64,000 nucleotides of DNA from Streptomyces sp. DvalAA-43 (GTDB lineage: Bacteria > Actinomycetota > Actinomycetes > Streptomycetales > Streptomycetaceae): positions 202,093 to 266,092 of the forward strand of contig NZ_FMBW01000064.1 in NCBI RefSeq assembly GCF_900091725.1, in the 5' to 3' direction. The position numbers and the translations under genes were made by a program. Of the stretch, positions 39,140-47,676 are shown piece after piece (position 1 is the first letter of the stretch; each line of letters starts with the position of its first letter). Under the pieces are notes generated by a model. That model was not told the DNA's origin. It did no database searches and saw nothing but the letters and a program-made list of their open reading frames with translations.

Positions 39140-40516
39140 ATGAACGCGAGACGCACGGCGGGACGGGAGGCGGGGCCGGACGAGGACCCCGGAGCCGTCG
39201 GCCGCCGCGTCCAGCAGCTGCGCACCGAACGTGGTCTGACGCAGCGACAGCTGGCGGAGCCCGCCTACACCCCGGCCTATGTCTCCACCCTGGAGGCCGG
39301 CCGGGTACGCCCATCGGAGGCGGCCGTACGCCACCTGGCGGACCGGCTCGGCGTCACGTACGAGGAACTGGCGACCGGCCGCCCCGCCCATCTGGCGACC
39401 GCTCTGCGGCTGGGGCTGGTCGAGGCCCAGCGGACACTCGCCACCGGAGCCGCCGAGGACGCCGCCGCCGCCTACGCCCGGCTGCTCGACGAGGCCGGCC
39501 GGCACGGGCTCGACGACGAACGCGCCTCGGCCGTGCTCGGCCTCGGCCACTGCGCCCTGGAGACGGGCGATCTACCGTCGGCCCGCGAGCACTTCGAGGC
39601 CGCGGAGCGGCTGCTCGCCGAAGCCCCGCTCCCCCGGCGCGCCCCGGCCGTCCGGGGCAGGGCGGTCGCCCATCTGCTGGCCGGCGAACTCCGGTACGCG
39701 TGCTACCTGCTGGAGAGCGCCATCGACGCGCTGAACACCTCCGGCCTCCAGGAACCCGGCGCGCTCCTGCTGCTGTACACGGCCGCGATCGCCCCGTACA
39801 TGGACATGGGCGCCCACGCCCGCGCCGCCCAGGCGGCCGAGCTGGCGCTGGCCCTCGCGCCGCAGGTCTCCGATCCGGAGCTGGTCGCCGGACTGCACCG
39901 CAGCGTCGCCCGGACGCTCCTGGCGGCGGGCCGCACCGCGGAGGCGGACGCCTCGCTCTCCCGGGCGGCCGAGATCTACCAGCAGCTCCAGATCCGCACG
40001 GAGCTCGCGCACTGCCGCTGGATGCGCGGCTATGTGCACGCGCAGGACGGCGATCTGTCCGGCGCCGAGACCGAACTGCGTGCCGCCCGCGACATGCTGG
40101 CGTCGAAGCGGGCCTCCCTCTACACGGCGCAGGTCGAGGTGGAGCTGGCCGATGTACTGCGCCGCCGCGGCAAGGCCTCCCAGGCCAAGGAGCTGCTGCA
40201 CAGACTCCTCGGCGAACTGCACCCGGACCGGGGCTCGGTCCACGCGGGCGGCGCCCATCGGCTGCTCGGCCTGATCCACGAGGAACAGGGCGAGCCGGAA
40301 TCCGCCGAGGAGCACTACGTCACCGCGCTGGCCCTGCTGGAACGGGCGGGTGCCGCCGGCGACCTCGCGGACATCTGCCGGCTCCTGGGCGACCTGCTGC
40401 GCCGCACGGGCCGGACCGAGGCCGCCATGGACGCATACCGCACCGGCCTCGGCCACCGCGCCTCCCCCGGCACCACCACCCTGGGCCCGTCCCCGGCCCG
40501 CCCACCCACGGCCTGA
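39140..40516 (+). CDS. XRE-type HTH regulator with TPR repeats
   Basis: 458 residues. The HTH domain at about 17-80 has RRVQQLRTERGLTQRQLAEPAYTPAYVSTLEAGRVRPSEAAVRHLADRLGV. The remainder is a row of TPR-like helical pairs (ALGLGHCALETGDLPSAREHFEAA, AELALALAPQVSDPELVAGLHRSVARTLLAAG, LGLIHEEQGEPESAEEHYVTAL, and others), the layout of peptide- or protein-sensing regulators. GGAAGG precedes the ATG. It is divergent from the M64 peptidase gene, a possible target, though this is not shown. Confidence 0.9.
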   Translation: MNARRTAGREAGPDEDPGAVGRRVQQLRTERGLTQRQLAEPAYTPAYVSTLEAGRVRPSEAAVRHLADRLGVTYEELATGRPAHLATALRLGLVEAQRTLATGAAEDAAAAYARLLDEAGRHGLDDERASAVLGLGHCALETGDLPSAREHFEAAERLLAEAPLPRRAPAVRGRAVAHLLAGELRYACYLLESAIDALNTSGLQEPGALLLLYTAAIAPYMDMGAHARAAQAAELALALAPQVSDPELVAGLHRSVARTLLAAGRTAEADASLSRAAEIYQQLQIRTELAHCRWMRGYVHAQDGDLSGAETELRAARDMLASKRASLYTAQVEVELADVLRRRGKASQAKELLHRLLGELHPDRGSVHAGGAHRLLGLIHEEQGEPESAEEHYVTALALLERAGAAGDLADICRLLGDLLRRTGRTEAAMDAYRTGLGHRASPGTTTLGPSPARPPTA

Positions 40517-40640
40517 CCCCGGCCGGGTGGAGAGCTCAACGGCTCGTCGGGATTGCCCCGCTTCGGACGCGGGCCAGGACCGTCAGCCGGCGACGCCCTT
40601 CCCGGCGGAGGCCCGGATCAGGTCACCCGGGCCTCCGTGG

Positions 40641-40835
40641 TCATCGGGCCTGCTGGGGTGACGGCTGCGGTTCAGGTGCGGGCTCGGGCGGCGGCTGGGG
40701 GATCGGGTCCGGGGACGGGCCGGGCGGGACGGGGCCGGGTGGTGGGGGTGGCGGCTCCGGCAGCGGGGGCGGCGGGCCGGGCAGCGGCCCGGGGGTGGGC
40801 GCCGGGGGCACCGGGTCGGGGTACGGGTTCGTCAT
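40641..40835 (-). CDS. small proline-rich protein
   Basis: 64 residues, over half proline (PYPDPVPPAPTPGPLPGP, runs of P, then PQPPPEPAPEPQPSPQQAR). GGAGG six bases before ATG 40835 supports translation. No signal peptide or membrane helix. Such proline-rich products are often cytoplasmic or cell-wall-spanning linkers; function unknown. A chance reading of low-complexity DNA cannot be excluded. Confidence 0.5.
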   Translation of the reverse strand: MTNPYPDPVPPAPTPGPLPGPPPPLPEPPPPPPGPVPPGPSPDPIPQPPPEPAPEPQPSPQQAR

Positions 40836-40956
40836 CGGGGGCCTCCGAAGGGGGCGGGGGTCTCCTTCCACCGTCTCCCGGAGCGGCTGCCCGCGCCTGG
40901 TGAGGCCCTGCGTACGGATTGCGGGTGAGACACCGGGGCCGGGAGCCGTGCGAAGG

Positions 40957-41583
40957 TCAGCGTGTGGCGGCGGCCGCGGCGGCGAGACCCGGCCGGGGGC
41001 TGGAGAGCACCGGAATACGGGTGGCCGTCCGGGTGACCGCTCCGGCCATGGACGCCTGCGCCAGCACGATCACATCGCAGTCCGTCACCGCGTCGGCCGC
41101 GGCTGCGACGAGGTCCAGAAAGCCGTCGCGGTCACCGGCCTCGAAGCGCGCCCACGCACCGTCCACGACGACGGTACGCACGTCCACGGAGCGGTCCCCG
41201 GCTTCTTCGGCGAGGAGTGCGAGGGTCGGCGCCAGCGTGCTGGTGATCGCCGCTAGCACGACCACGCGGTCCTGTGCCACGGCGGCGGCCGCCATCGGCC
41301 GGTCGACGCGCAGCACCGGGACGCCGAGCGCCGCCGACTGCGACTCGGCGACGGCGCCGATCGTCGAACAGGTGCAGAGCACGGCGCGGGCACCGTCCGC
41401 GACGGCGCCCGCGAGCAGGTCCCGGATGTCGCACGTCACCGCTTCGGGGCCCGATTCCCCGGCCCGGGAAAGCAGGTCCTCGCGCACGAGGTGGCGCAGG
41501 GCGAGCCCGGGGTGGTCGGCGTCCCGGAGCGCGTCGAAGACCGGTACGTGGACCGGGGAGGTGTGCAGCAGGGCGAGTGTCAT
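40957..41583 (-). CDS. Asp/Glu racemase superfamily protein
   Basis: 208 residues of the aspartate/glutamate/hydantoin racemase fold. The first catalytic cysteine is in VLCTCSTIGAVAE (two cysteines adjacent), and ALLAEEAGD and DCDVIVLAQASMAG follow. The second catalytic cysteine expected in the C-terminal half appears as alanine-glutamine-alanine-serine (LAQASM), so racemisation of a free amino acid is uncertain. It is the last gene of a run with panD and a GNAT gene (33-base gap). Confidence 0.8.
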   Translation of the reverse strand: MTLALLHTSPVHVPVFDALRDADHPGLALRHLVREDLLSRAGESGPEAVTCDIRDLLAGAVADGARAVLCTCSTIGAVAESQSAALGVPVLRVDRPMAAAAVAQDRVVVLAAITSTLAPTLALLAEEAGDRSVDVRTVVVDGAWARFEAGDRDGFLDLVAAAADAVTDCDVIVLAQASMAGAVTRTATRIPVLSSPRPGLAAAAAATR

Positions 41584-41616
41584 CGGCCGAACGGTACAGC
41601 CCCCGGCCGACGCGGG

Positions 41617-41979
41617 TCAGTACAGCTCGGGGTGCGACTTCAGCTGCGTCCTCGCCCGTTCCACCAGTGCGGCCGGGGCCTCGGGCGCACGGTCGGGATG
41701 ACGCGCCGCCCACTGCGCGGCGAACGGGCAGAGCGGGACGACCGGCACGCCCGCGCGTCCCGCCATGGCGTAGAACTCCTGGACGAGGGCACCGGCGATG
41801 CCCTTGCCCTCGTGGCCGGGTTCCACGACGGTGTGCACGGCGACGAGCGCGGCGGGGTCGCCGTCCCTCACGAAGTACGCGATGACTCCGACGGCCTGGC
41901 CGTTCTCGTACGCGAGCAGATTGCCGTTCGCGCGGTCGTCGCGGATGTCGGGTGCGATCCGCTCGGTCCGTTCTGCCAT
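41617..41979 (-). CDS. small GNAT-type N-acetyltransferase
   Basis: 120 residues, YjdJ-like compact GNAT fold. LLAYENGQAVGVIAYFVR, HTVVEPGHEGKGIAGALVQEFY (acetyl-CoA loop Q/E-x-x-G-x-G/A reads HEGKGIA) and VVPLCPFAAQWAARHP are typical. GGGAG eight bases before ATG 41979. Lies 31 bases after panD. In many genomes this short family has no known substrate; a link to PanD maturation is known only for other GNAT-like partners (PanM/PanZ), so it should not be assumed here. Confidence 0.85.
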   Translation of the reverse strand: MAERTERIAPDIRDDRANGNLLAYENGQAVGVIAYFVRDGDPAALVAVHTVVEPGHEGKGIAGALVQEFYAMAGRAGVPVVPLCPFAAQWAARHPDRAPEAPAALVERARTQLKSHPELY

Positions 41980-42010
41980 GACGGGTGCTCCCTCGGTGGT
42001 CGGGACCCGG

Positions 42011-42436
42011 TCAGCGCGGTGCGGGCACGGCGTACGGGCTCCGCTCGGTGGCGGTGCCGGGGGCGGGCTCGGAGGCATCGGCGCCGAGCCCGACGATACG
42101 GTTGTCGGCGTCGACGTGCACGATGCGCGGGATCAGAGCGCGGGCCCCGGCGTCCTCGACCTGGGCGTAGCTGATGAGGATGACCAGGTCACCGGGGTGG
42201 ACCAGGTGGGCGGCGGCGCCGTTGATGCCGATGACACCGGAGCCGCGTACGCCCTCGATGACGTACGTCTCCAGACGGGCGCCGTTGTCGATGTCGACGA
42301 TGTGCACCAGCTCGCCGGGCAGCAGATCCGCCGCCTCCATCAACGCGGCGTCGATGGTGACGGAACCGACATAGTGCAGGTCGGCCTGGGTCACGGTGGC
42401 GCGGTGGATCTTGGACTTGAACATCGTACGTATCAT
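42011..42436 (-). CDS. panD: aspartate 1-decarboxylase proenzyme
   Basis: 141 residues. Pyruvoyl-dependent enzyme that makes beta-alanine for pantothenate. The self-cleavage site is in DLHYVGSVTIDAALM (Gly-Ser), the pyruvoyl-forming serine being near residue 25. Other features are MIRTMFKSKIHRATVT, GVIGINGAAAHLV and GDLVILISYAQ. GGGAG seven bases before ATG 42436. The C-terminal ~20 residues (after VGLGADASEP) are a variable tail. Confidence 0.96.
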   Translation of the reverse strand: MIRTMFKSKIHRATVTQADLHYVGSVTIDAALMEAADLLPGELVHIVDIDNGARLETYVIEGVRGSGVIGINGAAAHLVHPGDLVILISYAQVEDAGARALIPRIVHVDADNRIVGLGADASEPAPGTATERSPYAVPAPR

Positions 42437-42882
42437 CGAGGTACTCCCGGACGTAGGCTCCCTGCCTGCGTTTTCGCAGGTCAAGTGCTGTTTCGTCACC
42501 CTACAACGAGTCGCATGCTCGGGCAGCGTTCCCCAAGTTTTTCAGGACTCATGCTGACCGCTTGCCGACTTCCCTGATGCTTCGTCAGGTGACATTGGGA
42601 GGGCCCACTCACCCTCCCGAACTCCACCGGGACGACTCCGCAAGCCTACGCAGCTCTCGCCTGTGGGTATCAGTGATCACCATCACCCCGACGAGCCGAC
42701 AGCGGTTGTGTGCCTCCCCGCCCCCTGGAAGGGCGTTGCGAGCGCACGGGAGCTCGATACGGCGCGGCAACCTAGCCTCGGGCTTTCACGAGGTGGATTG
42801 TCCGATGCTTGATCGAACAACCGGAGAGTGCTCCGGGACTGTAAATCGTTCGGTGTAACTCCCGATCATGGAGGATGCATCG
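42437..42882. other. gene-free region before IS remnants
   Basis: About 445 bases. No supported coding frame. The left part must hold the panD promoter; the right end (about 42831 onward) is IS256-family left flank. No tRNA or attachment site seen. Confidence 0.5.
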
Positions 42883-43400
42883 ATGACCAGTGAGAACGTG
42901 GCCGAGGCCCAGATGAGCGAGGCGGTAGAGCCGCAGCCGGCGAGGGCGGACTGCTCCCGCAGCTGACGAAGCGGCTGCCGGAGTCCGCCCTGGAGGGCGA
43001 GATCACCGACCATCTCGGCTATGACAAGCACGATCCGGCCGGGAAGAACGGCGGGAACTCCCGCAACGGCACCCGGACGAAGACCGTGCCCGTGCTGACG
43101 GATGTCGGTCCGGTGGAGATATCCGTCCCTCGCGACCGGGACGGGGCGTTCGAGCCGAAGATCGTCAAGAAACGGCAGAAGCGCCTGTCCGGGGTGGACG
43201 AGATGGTCATCTCCCTGTCGGCGAAGGGCCTGACCACGGGCGAGGTCCAGGCCCACCTCGCGGAGGTCCATGGCGCCGACGTCTCCCGCCAGACGATCTC
43301 CACGATCACCGGCAAGGTCCTCTAGGCCATGGCCGAATGGCAGAACCGCCCGCTCGACCCGGTCTGTCCGGTCGTGTTCATCGACGCCGTCCACGTGAAG
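42883..43400 (+). pseudogene. IS256-family transposase, N-terminal fragment
   Basis: Begins MTSENVAEAQMSEAVE, then the frame breaks near 42950. It resumes in another frame as LLPQLTKRLPESALEGEITDHLGYDKHDP and continues VDEMVISLSAKGLTTGEVQAHLAEVHG to TISTITGKVL. There a TAG stop replaces the expected codon, and AMAEWQNRPLD...VVFIDAVHVKIR follows. It ends abruptly near 43400 within the DDE catalytic domain, where the ISL3 piece begins. One frameshift, one nonsense codon and a truncation make it non-functional. Confidence 0.85.
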
Positions 43401-43442
43401 ATCCGGTTCTGTCGACGATCTTGTGATCCGGTGGGTTGGGGC

Positions 43443-43993
43443 TCATCGTGTGAGCAGGACGCGTTTGCGAAGGAGATCGAGGCCGGCGCGGCCGAACATC
43501 TGGCGTTTCAGCATTCTCAGTCGGTTGATGTTGCCCTCGACGGCACCGGAGCTGTGGGACAGGGACAGTCCGTTGCGGACGGCGTCGAAGTCACGGCGGA
43601 GGTTGCGGGCGAAGCCCGCAAGCGGAGCCAGGCTGTCCCGTTCGACGTCGGTGATCCAGCCTTCGAGGCGGTCACCGTGGCGGCCGGTCGTCATCACGGC
43701 GAACTTCCTGACGTGGAGTGTGAGCCGGTCGAGTTCGGGATCGCGCTCACGCAGCCGGTGCAGCTTGCCGGCTTCATCGTCCCGTAGGTGCTCGGGGTGG
43801 GTCATGATCCAGGAGGTGACCTCGCGGACCGACGGAGGCTTGGATCCCGGGTCGGGTGCGTGTCCGAGCCCGGCCCGGTAGCGCCGCAGGTGGCACTGGA
43901 CGGCCAACTCGCCGCCCGGATAGCCGAGTTCTTGGATCTCCCGGCAGAGCTGGGCGGCGTTTCGGATGCCTTCGTTCCAGCGCCGGTGCAGGT
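43443..43993 (-). pseudogene. ISL3-family transposase, C-terminal fragment
   Basis: Reverse-strand fragment of about 180 residues. It contains HRRWNEGIRNAAQLCREIQELGYPG, PPSVREVTSWIMTHPEHL, and the family end SHSSGAVEGNINRLRMLKRQMFGRAGLDLLRKR with its catalytic glutamate (AVEG). The N-terminal zinc-finger and first catalytic part are missing; the fragment begins at the junction with the IS256 C-terminal piece. Confidence 0.85.
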
Positions 43994-44005
43994 GGCCGAC
44001 GCCAA

Positions 44006-44262
44006 CACGTGGGGCGGGAAGTATCCGGCGATCGCCAGACTCTGGGAGAACGCCTGGGAGGAGTTCACCCCGTTCCTCCGATTCGACACCGAGATCCGCC
44101 GCATCGTCTGCACGACCAACGCGATCGAATCGGTGAATGCCCGGATCCGGCGGGCGGTCAAGGCCCGCGGCCACTTCCCCGACGAGCAGGCCGCCCTGAA
44201 ATGCGTCTACATGGCGATCATGTCCCTCGACCCCACCGGCAAGGGGCAAACCCGCTGGAAAC
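44006..44262 (+). pseudogene. IS256-family transposase, C-terminal fragment
   Basis: Plus-strand fragment WGGKYPAIARLWENAWEEFTPFL, RRIVCTTNAIESVNARIRRAVKARGHFP and MSLDPTGKGQTRWK. This is the usual C-terminal region of the transposase, including the catalytic glutamate in NAIES. The expected last ~30 residues are lost after TRWK, so the element's right end has been deleted. Confidence 0.85.
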
Positions 44263-44400
44263 AGTTGCTCTGGGGCCGGGCGGGTGAGGCCCAGGAGCCA
44301 TCGGGTGATGTCGCTCAAGGCCTTCCGGGGCCCCATCAGTGCGGGTTGTGGGCCGAGTGGCTGGATCAATTGCACGCGTGCGGGCGCGGTTGAACTCTTA

Positions 44401-44406
44401 GATAAT
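44401..44406 (+). promoter_or_regulatory. candidate -10 element for SARP gene
   Basis: GATAAT lies eight bases before the GTG at 44415, in TTAGATAATCTG. The spacing would give a leaderless mRNA. It lies at the edge of IS-derived DNA; no well-placed -35 was found. Confidence 0.45.
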
Positions 44407-44414
44407 CTGCTCAG

Positions 44415-47400
44415 GTGAGCACCGATCTGACCTTGCTGTCGCGTGTCGCCTACCGCGGGCAGGAAGTCACGGCCCCGCGGATCCGCGACCTCCTCGCTCT
44501 GCTCGCCGAGGACCTGCGCAGGGGGTGCAGCACCGACCGGCTCGTGGCCGGGCTGTGGCCCGACGAACTTCCCGAGCGGCCCGGCAAGGCGGTTCAGGTC
44601 CTGGTGTCCCGGGCCCGCACGCAGCTCGGCGCCGACGTCGTGGCCAGCATCCCGAGCGGCTACCGGCTCGCCCTCGACGAGAAACAGGTCGACACCTCCG
44701 CGCTCCTGCTGCACGCCGCCGCCGGCGCCGAGCGAGCCAGGGTCGGGGACCACGCGGGGTCACTGGCCTCCGCCGAGGCCGGGCTCGCCCTGTGGGACGG
44801 CTCCCCCGATGTGGGGGACGGCCCCCTCGCCGCGTTGCGCGCCGAACGGGCCCCCGTGCGCGGCGCACTCGTCCGGGCGCAGGGCCTCGCGCTCGCGCGC
44901 CTGGGCCGCCACGCAGAAGCGGCCGGGCCGCTGGCCGTGGCCGCTTCGCAGCACCCCCGTGACGAGGAGGTCCTCGCCGAACTGCTGCGCGGCGAGGCGG
45001 CCGGGTCGGGCCCGTCCGCCGCACTGACACGGTACGAGGCCTACCGGCGCGAGCTGCGCGAGGAGCTCGGTACGGACCCCGGCTCCGCGCTCAGGGCCGT
45101 ACAGCAGGAGCTGCTGCACGGCGGGGCGCCCGTGGTCAGGCACGGGGTGCCGCACGAACCGAACCCGCTGCTCGGGCGCGACGAGGACATCGCCGCGGTC
45201 GAAGGGCTGTTGCGTGCGTCGCGGGCGGTGACCGTCGTCGGCCCGGGAGGGCTCGGCAAGACCCGGCTCGCGTACGCCGTCAGCCGCCGCACCGAGCAGC
45301 GCGTCGTGCACTTCGTGCCACTCGTCGGCGTCACTGCCGACGGGGACGTGGCCGCGGAGGTGGCGTCCGCGCTCGGGGCGGGCGAGAACAGGCACACCGG
45401 GGTGAGCAGCCACGTCTCGGCCGACCCGGTGTCCGGGATCCTGGGAGTGCTGGGCTCGGGACCGGCGCTGCTGGTTCTGGACAATTGCGAGCACGTCATC
45501 CGCGGCTCCGCCAACCTCGTACAGGCCCTGGTGTCGTCATCGAAGGACCTGCGGGTGCTGGCCACCAGCCGGGCACCGCTGGGCCTGACGTCGGAGGCTG
45601 TGTACGCGCTGCCGGAGCTGGGCCTGGCGACATCCGTCGAGCTGTTCACGCAGCGGGCGCGGGCCGCCCGGCCCGGGGTGAAGCTGCCGCCGGACGCAGT
45701 GGCGGAGCTGTGCGGACACCTGGACGGGCTGCCGCTGGCCGTGGAGCTGGCCGCGGCACGGGTGCGGGTGATGTCGGTGCCGGAGATCGCCCGGCGCATC
45801 GGCGACCGGTTCGCGCTGCTGCGCGGCGGTGCGCGGGACGTGCCGGAGCGCCATCGCACGCTGCACGCGGTCGTGGAGTGGAGCTGGAACCTGCTCACCG
45901 AGGACGCCCGGGCGGCGTTGCGCACGCTGTCGGTGTTCCCCGGCGGCTTCTCCGGGGAGGCGGCGGAGCATGTGCTGGGCGAGGACGCCCTGTTCATGCT
46001 GGAGCAACTGGCCGGCCAGTCGCTGGTCACGGTGGTGGACGCACCGGTGGGCGTCCGGTGCCGCATGCTGGAGACCGTACGGGAGTTCAGCGCCGCCCGG
46101 CGTGCGGAGGCGGGCGAGGAGGAGCCGGCCGTCGACCGGTTCCTGGACTGGGCACGGGGCTTCGGGGTCGCGTACCACGACGTGCTGTTCGGGTCGGACC
46201 TTCTGGCGGCCTGGGAGTTGATCCGCGCCGAGCAGGACAACCTCGTCCTGGCGCTGCGGCACGCGCTGGCCCGCGGGGACGGTCCTTCCACCGCCGCGCT
46301 GACCGCGGTGCTCGCCGCGCTGTGGTCGACCGACTCCAACTACCCGAGGCTGGCCGTGCTCGCCGCCGACACCGGGCCGCCGCTCTCGCACTACAACCCC
46401 GAGCCCAGTTACGTCGAAGTCACCCGCGTCGCCGCCGTGTTGTGCACGGCGAGCCTGTTCATGGGCTACCGACCGCACGTGACCGTGGTGCGGCAGCTGG
46501 TGACGCTGCGGCGGCTGCCGCCCGCGCCGCCCGACACACTGCTGCGGGCCACCGCGCTCGTGCTGAGCGCGATCCCCGAGATGGTTCCGCCCGGATACGA
46601 GGTGCTCCAGCGGTTGTGCGAAAGCCGGCTTCCGCTGGTCGCCGGGATCGCCGAGTGCGTCGCCACCTACGTCTGGGAATACGAGCACGACATCGACCGC
46701 GCGCTCGCGTCGGCCCGTCGGATGATCGCCGCGCTGGCGACGGTCACCAACCCGTCGATTCAGGTCATGGTGCACGCCCGGGTGAGCGACATGTGCTTGC
46801 AGACGGAGCAGGGCGACGCCGCGTACGGGCATCTGAAGGCAGCGCTCGAGGCGTTGCCGCGGCTCGACGACGAGCACGACTCGATCGGCATCCGCCGGGG
46901 CCTGGTGCTGGCCTGCCTGCAGCGGGGTGACCCGGACGAGGCGGAGTACTGGCTGCGGCAGGCGAAGGGCGACAGCACGCGACCCGGTGACGCCTCCCAC
47001 ATTTCCGACCTGGGCGGGCGCGCCGAGATCGCGCTCGCCCGAGGACGCACGGAGACGGGGCTCGACCTGTGGCGCAGCGCCGTGGAGCGGATGCCCGACG
47101 CGGACTCGGCGCACAGCGGCGATCCGTGGCTGGACCCCTGGGCGTTGGAGATCCAGTCAGCGGCGGTGACGGCGCACGCGCACGCCGACCGGCTCGACCT
47201 GGTGGCGGAGGCAGTCGACCGGCTGCACCAGCGGCTGCTGACGCTGCTGTCCGGGCCGCCGCGCACGCCCAGGGAGCTGCCGTTGTTCGGAACGGTACTA
47301 CACGCGCTGGGGATGGCGGGGCTCGCATCCGGGGACGCGTCGGCGGTACGGCTGGTCGCGCTGGCCGAGCGGCTGCGGGTGCTGCGCGAGTTCCAGCCGA

Positions 47401-47540
47401 CGATGTCGGCGGCACGGGCGCGGCGGGCGGCCGAGGCCGCGGACGCGGCGGCCTACGCGGACGCGGTGTCCCAGTACGCCGCGCTGGGGCGCGACGAACT
47501 GCGCGAGGCCGCGCGCGCACTGGTTTCGGGAAGCGGCTGA
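44415..47540 (+). CDS. SARP/AfsR-like regulator (BTAD, NB-ARC ATPase, TPR)
   Basis: 1041 residues. An OmpR-type winged-helix DNA-binding domain (about 1-80; RIRDLLALLAEDLRRGCSTDRLVAGLWPDE) is followed by a BTAD domain (to about 240; ELREELGTDPGSALRAVQQEL). The ATPase has Walker A VVGPGGLGKTRLAYA and a Walker B in LLVLDNCEHV, then PLAVELAAARVR and a long TPR-like C-terminus. Such large SARPs usually activate the neighbouring biosynthetic or export genes; here the DrrAB genes follow directly. The gene is whole, with no ribosome binding site but a possible -10 just upstream. Confidence 0.92.
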   Translation: MSTDLTLLSRVAYRGQEVTAPRIRDLLALLAEDLRRGCSTDRLVAGLWPDELPERPGKAVQVLVSRARTQLGADVVASIPSGYRLALDEKQVDTSALLLHAAAGAERARVGDHAGSLASAEAGLALWDGSPDVGDGPLAALRAERAPVRGALVRAQGLALARLGRHAEAAGPLAVAASQHPRDEEVLAELLRGEAAGSGPSAALTRYEAYRRELREELGTDPGSALRAVQQELLHGGAPVVRHGVPHEPNPLLGRDEDIAAVEGLLRASRAVTVVGPGGLGKTRLAYAVSRRTEQRVVHFVPLVGVTADGDVAAEVASALGAGENRHTGVSSHVSADPVSGILGVLGSGPALLVLDNCEHVIRGSANLVQALVSSSKDLRVLATSRAPLGLTSEAVYALPELGLATSVELFTQRARAARPGVKLPPDAVAELCGHLDGLPLAVELAAARVRVMSVPEIARRIGDRFALLRGGARDVPERHRTLHAVVEWSWNLLTEDARAALRTLSVFPGGFSGEAAEHVLGEDALFMLEQLAGQSLVTVVDAPVGVRCRMLETVREFSAARRAEAGEEEPAVDRFLDWARGFGVAYHDVLFGSDLLAAWELIRAEQDNLVLALRHALARGDGPSTAALTAVLAALWSTDSNYPRLAVLAADTGPPLSHYNPEPSYVEVTRVAAVLCTASLFMGYRPHVTVVRQLVTLRRLPPAPPDTLLRATALVLSAIPEMVPPGYEVLQRLCESRLPLVAGIAECVATYVWEYEHDIDRALASARRMIAALATVTNPSIQVMVHARVSDMCLQTEQGDAAYGHLKAALEALPRLDDEHDSIGIRRGLVLACLQRGDPDEAEYWLRQAKGDSTRPGDASHISDLGGRAEIALARGRTETGLDLWRSAVERMPDADSAHSGDPWLDPWALEIQSAAVTAHAHADRLDLVAEAVDRLHQRLLTLLSGPPRTPRELPLFGTVLHALGMAGLASGDASAVRLVALAERLRVLREFQPTMSAARARRAAEAADAAAYADAVSQYAALGRDELREAARALVSGSG

Positions 47541-47601
47541 GGCAGCGGGGCGGAAACGTCCCGCAGGGGCGGGAAGCCTGCTCAAAGGAGCTTCGGTGAC
47601 C

Positions 47602-47644
47602 GTTTCAGCGAGGGTTTCAAGGCGCTGAAGCCACTGTGAAACCC
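47602..47644. promoter_or_regulatory. direct and inverted GTTTCA repeats before drrA-like gene
   Basis: GTTTCA at 47602 and 47614 (12-base step), and GGGTTTCA at 47612-47619 inverted against TGAAACCC at 47637-47644. Located between the SARP stop and the exporter gene. Tandem repeats of one helical turn are typical SARP targets; proposed binding site of the upstream regulator. Confidence 0.55.
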
Positions 47645-47676
47645 CGCTGAGTGCGGCGTGCCGCAACCTCTGCTCC

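Larger units (their letters stand above)
42831..44400. mobile_element. composite relic of IS256 and ISL3 family elements
   Basis: A block in which pieces of an IS256-type transposase on the plus strand flank a reversed C-terminal piece of an ISL3-type transposase. Neither is complete: the middle of IS256 and the first half of ISL3 are missing. The last ~135 bases (44263-44398) are not assignable; they hold no clear gene. The likely history is insertion followed by deletions; no intact ends or target duplications could be confirmed by eye. Confidence 0.75.

Noticed and set aside
43443..44753. A single 436-codon gene on the minus strand
   Set aside because: Only the end is ISL3 transposase; the rest is antisense to IS256 remnants and the SARP gene.
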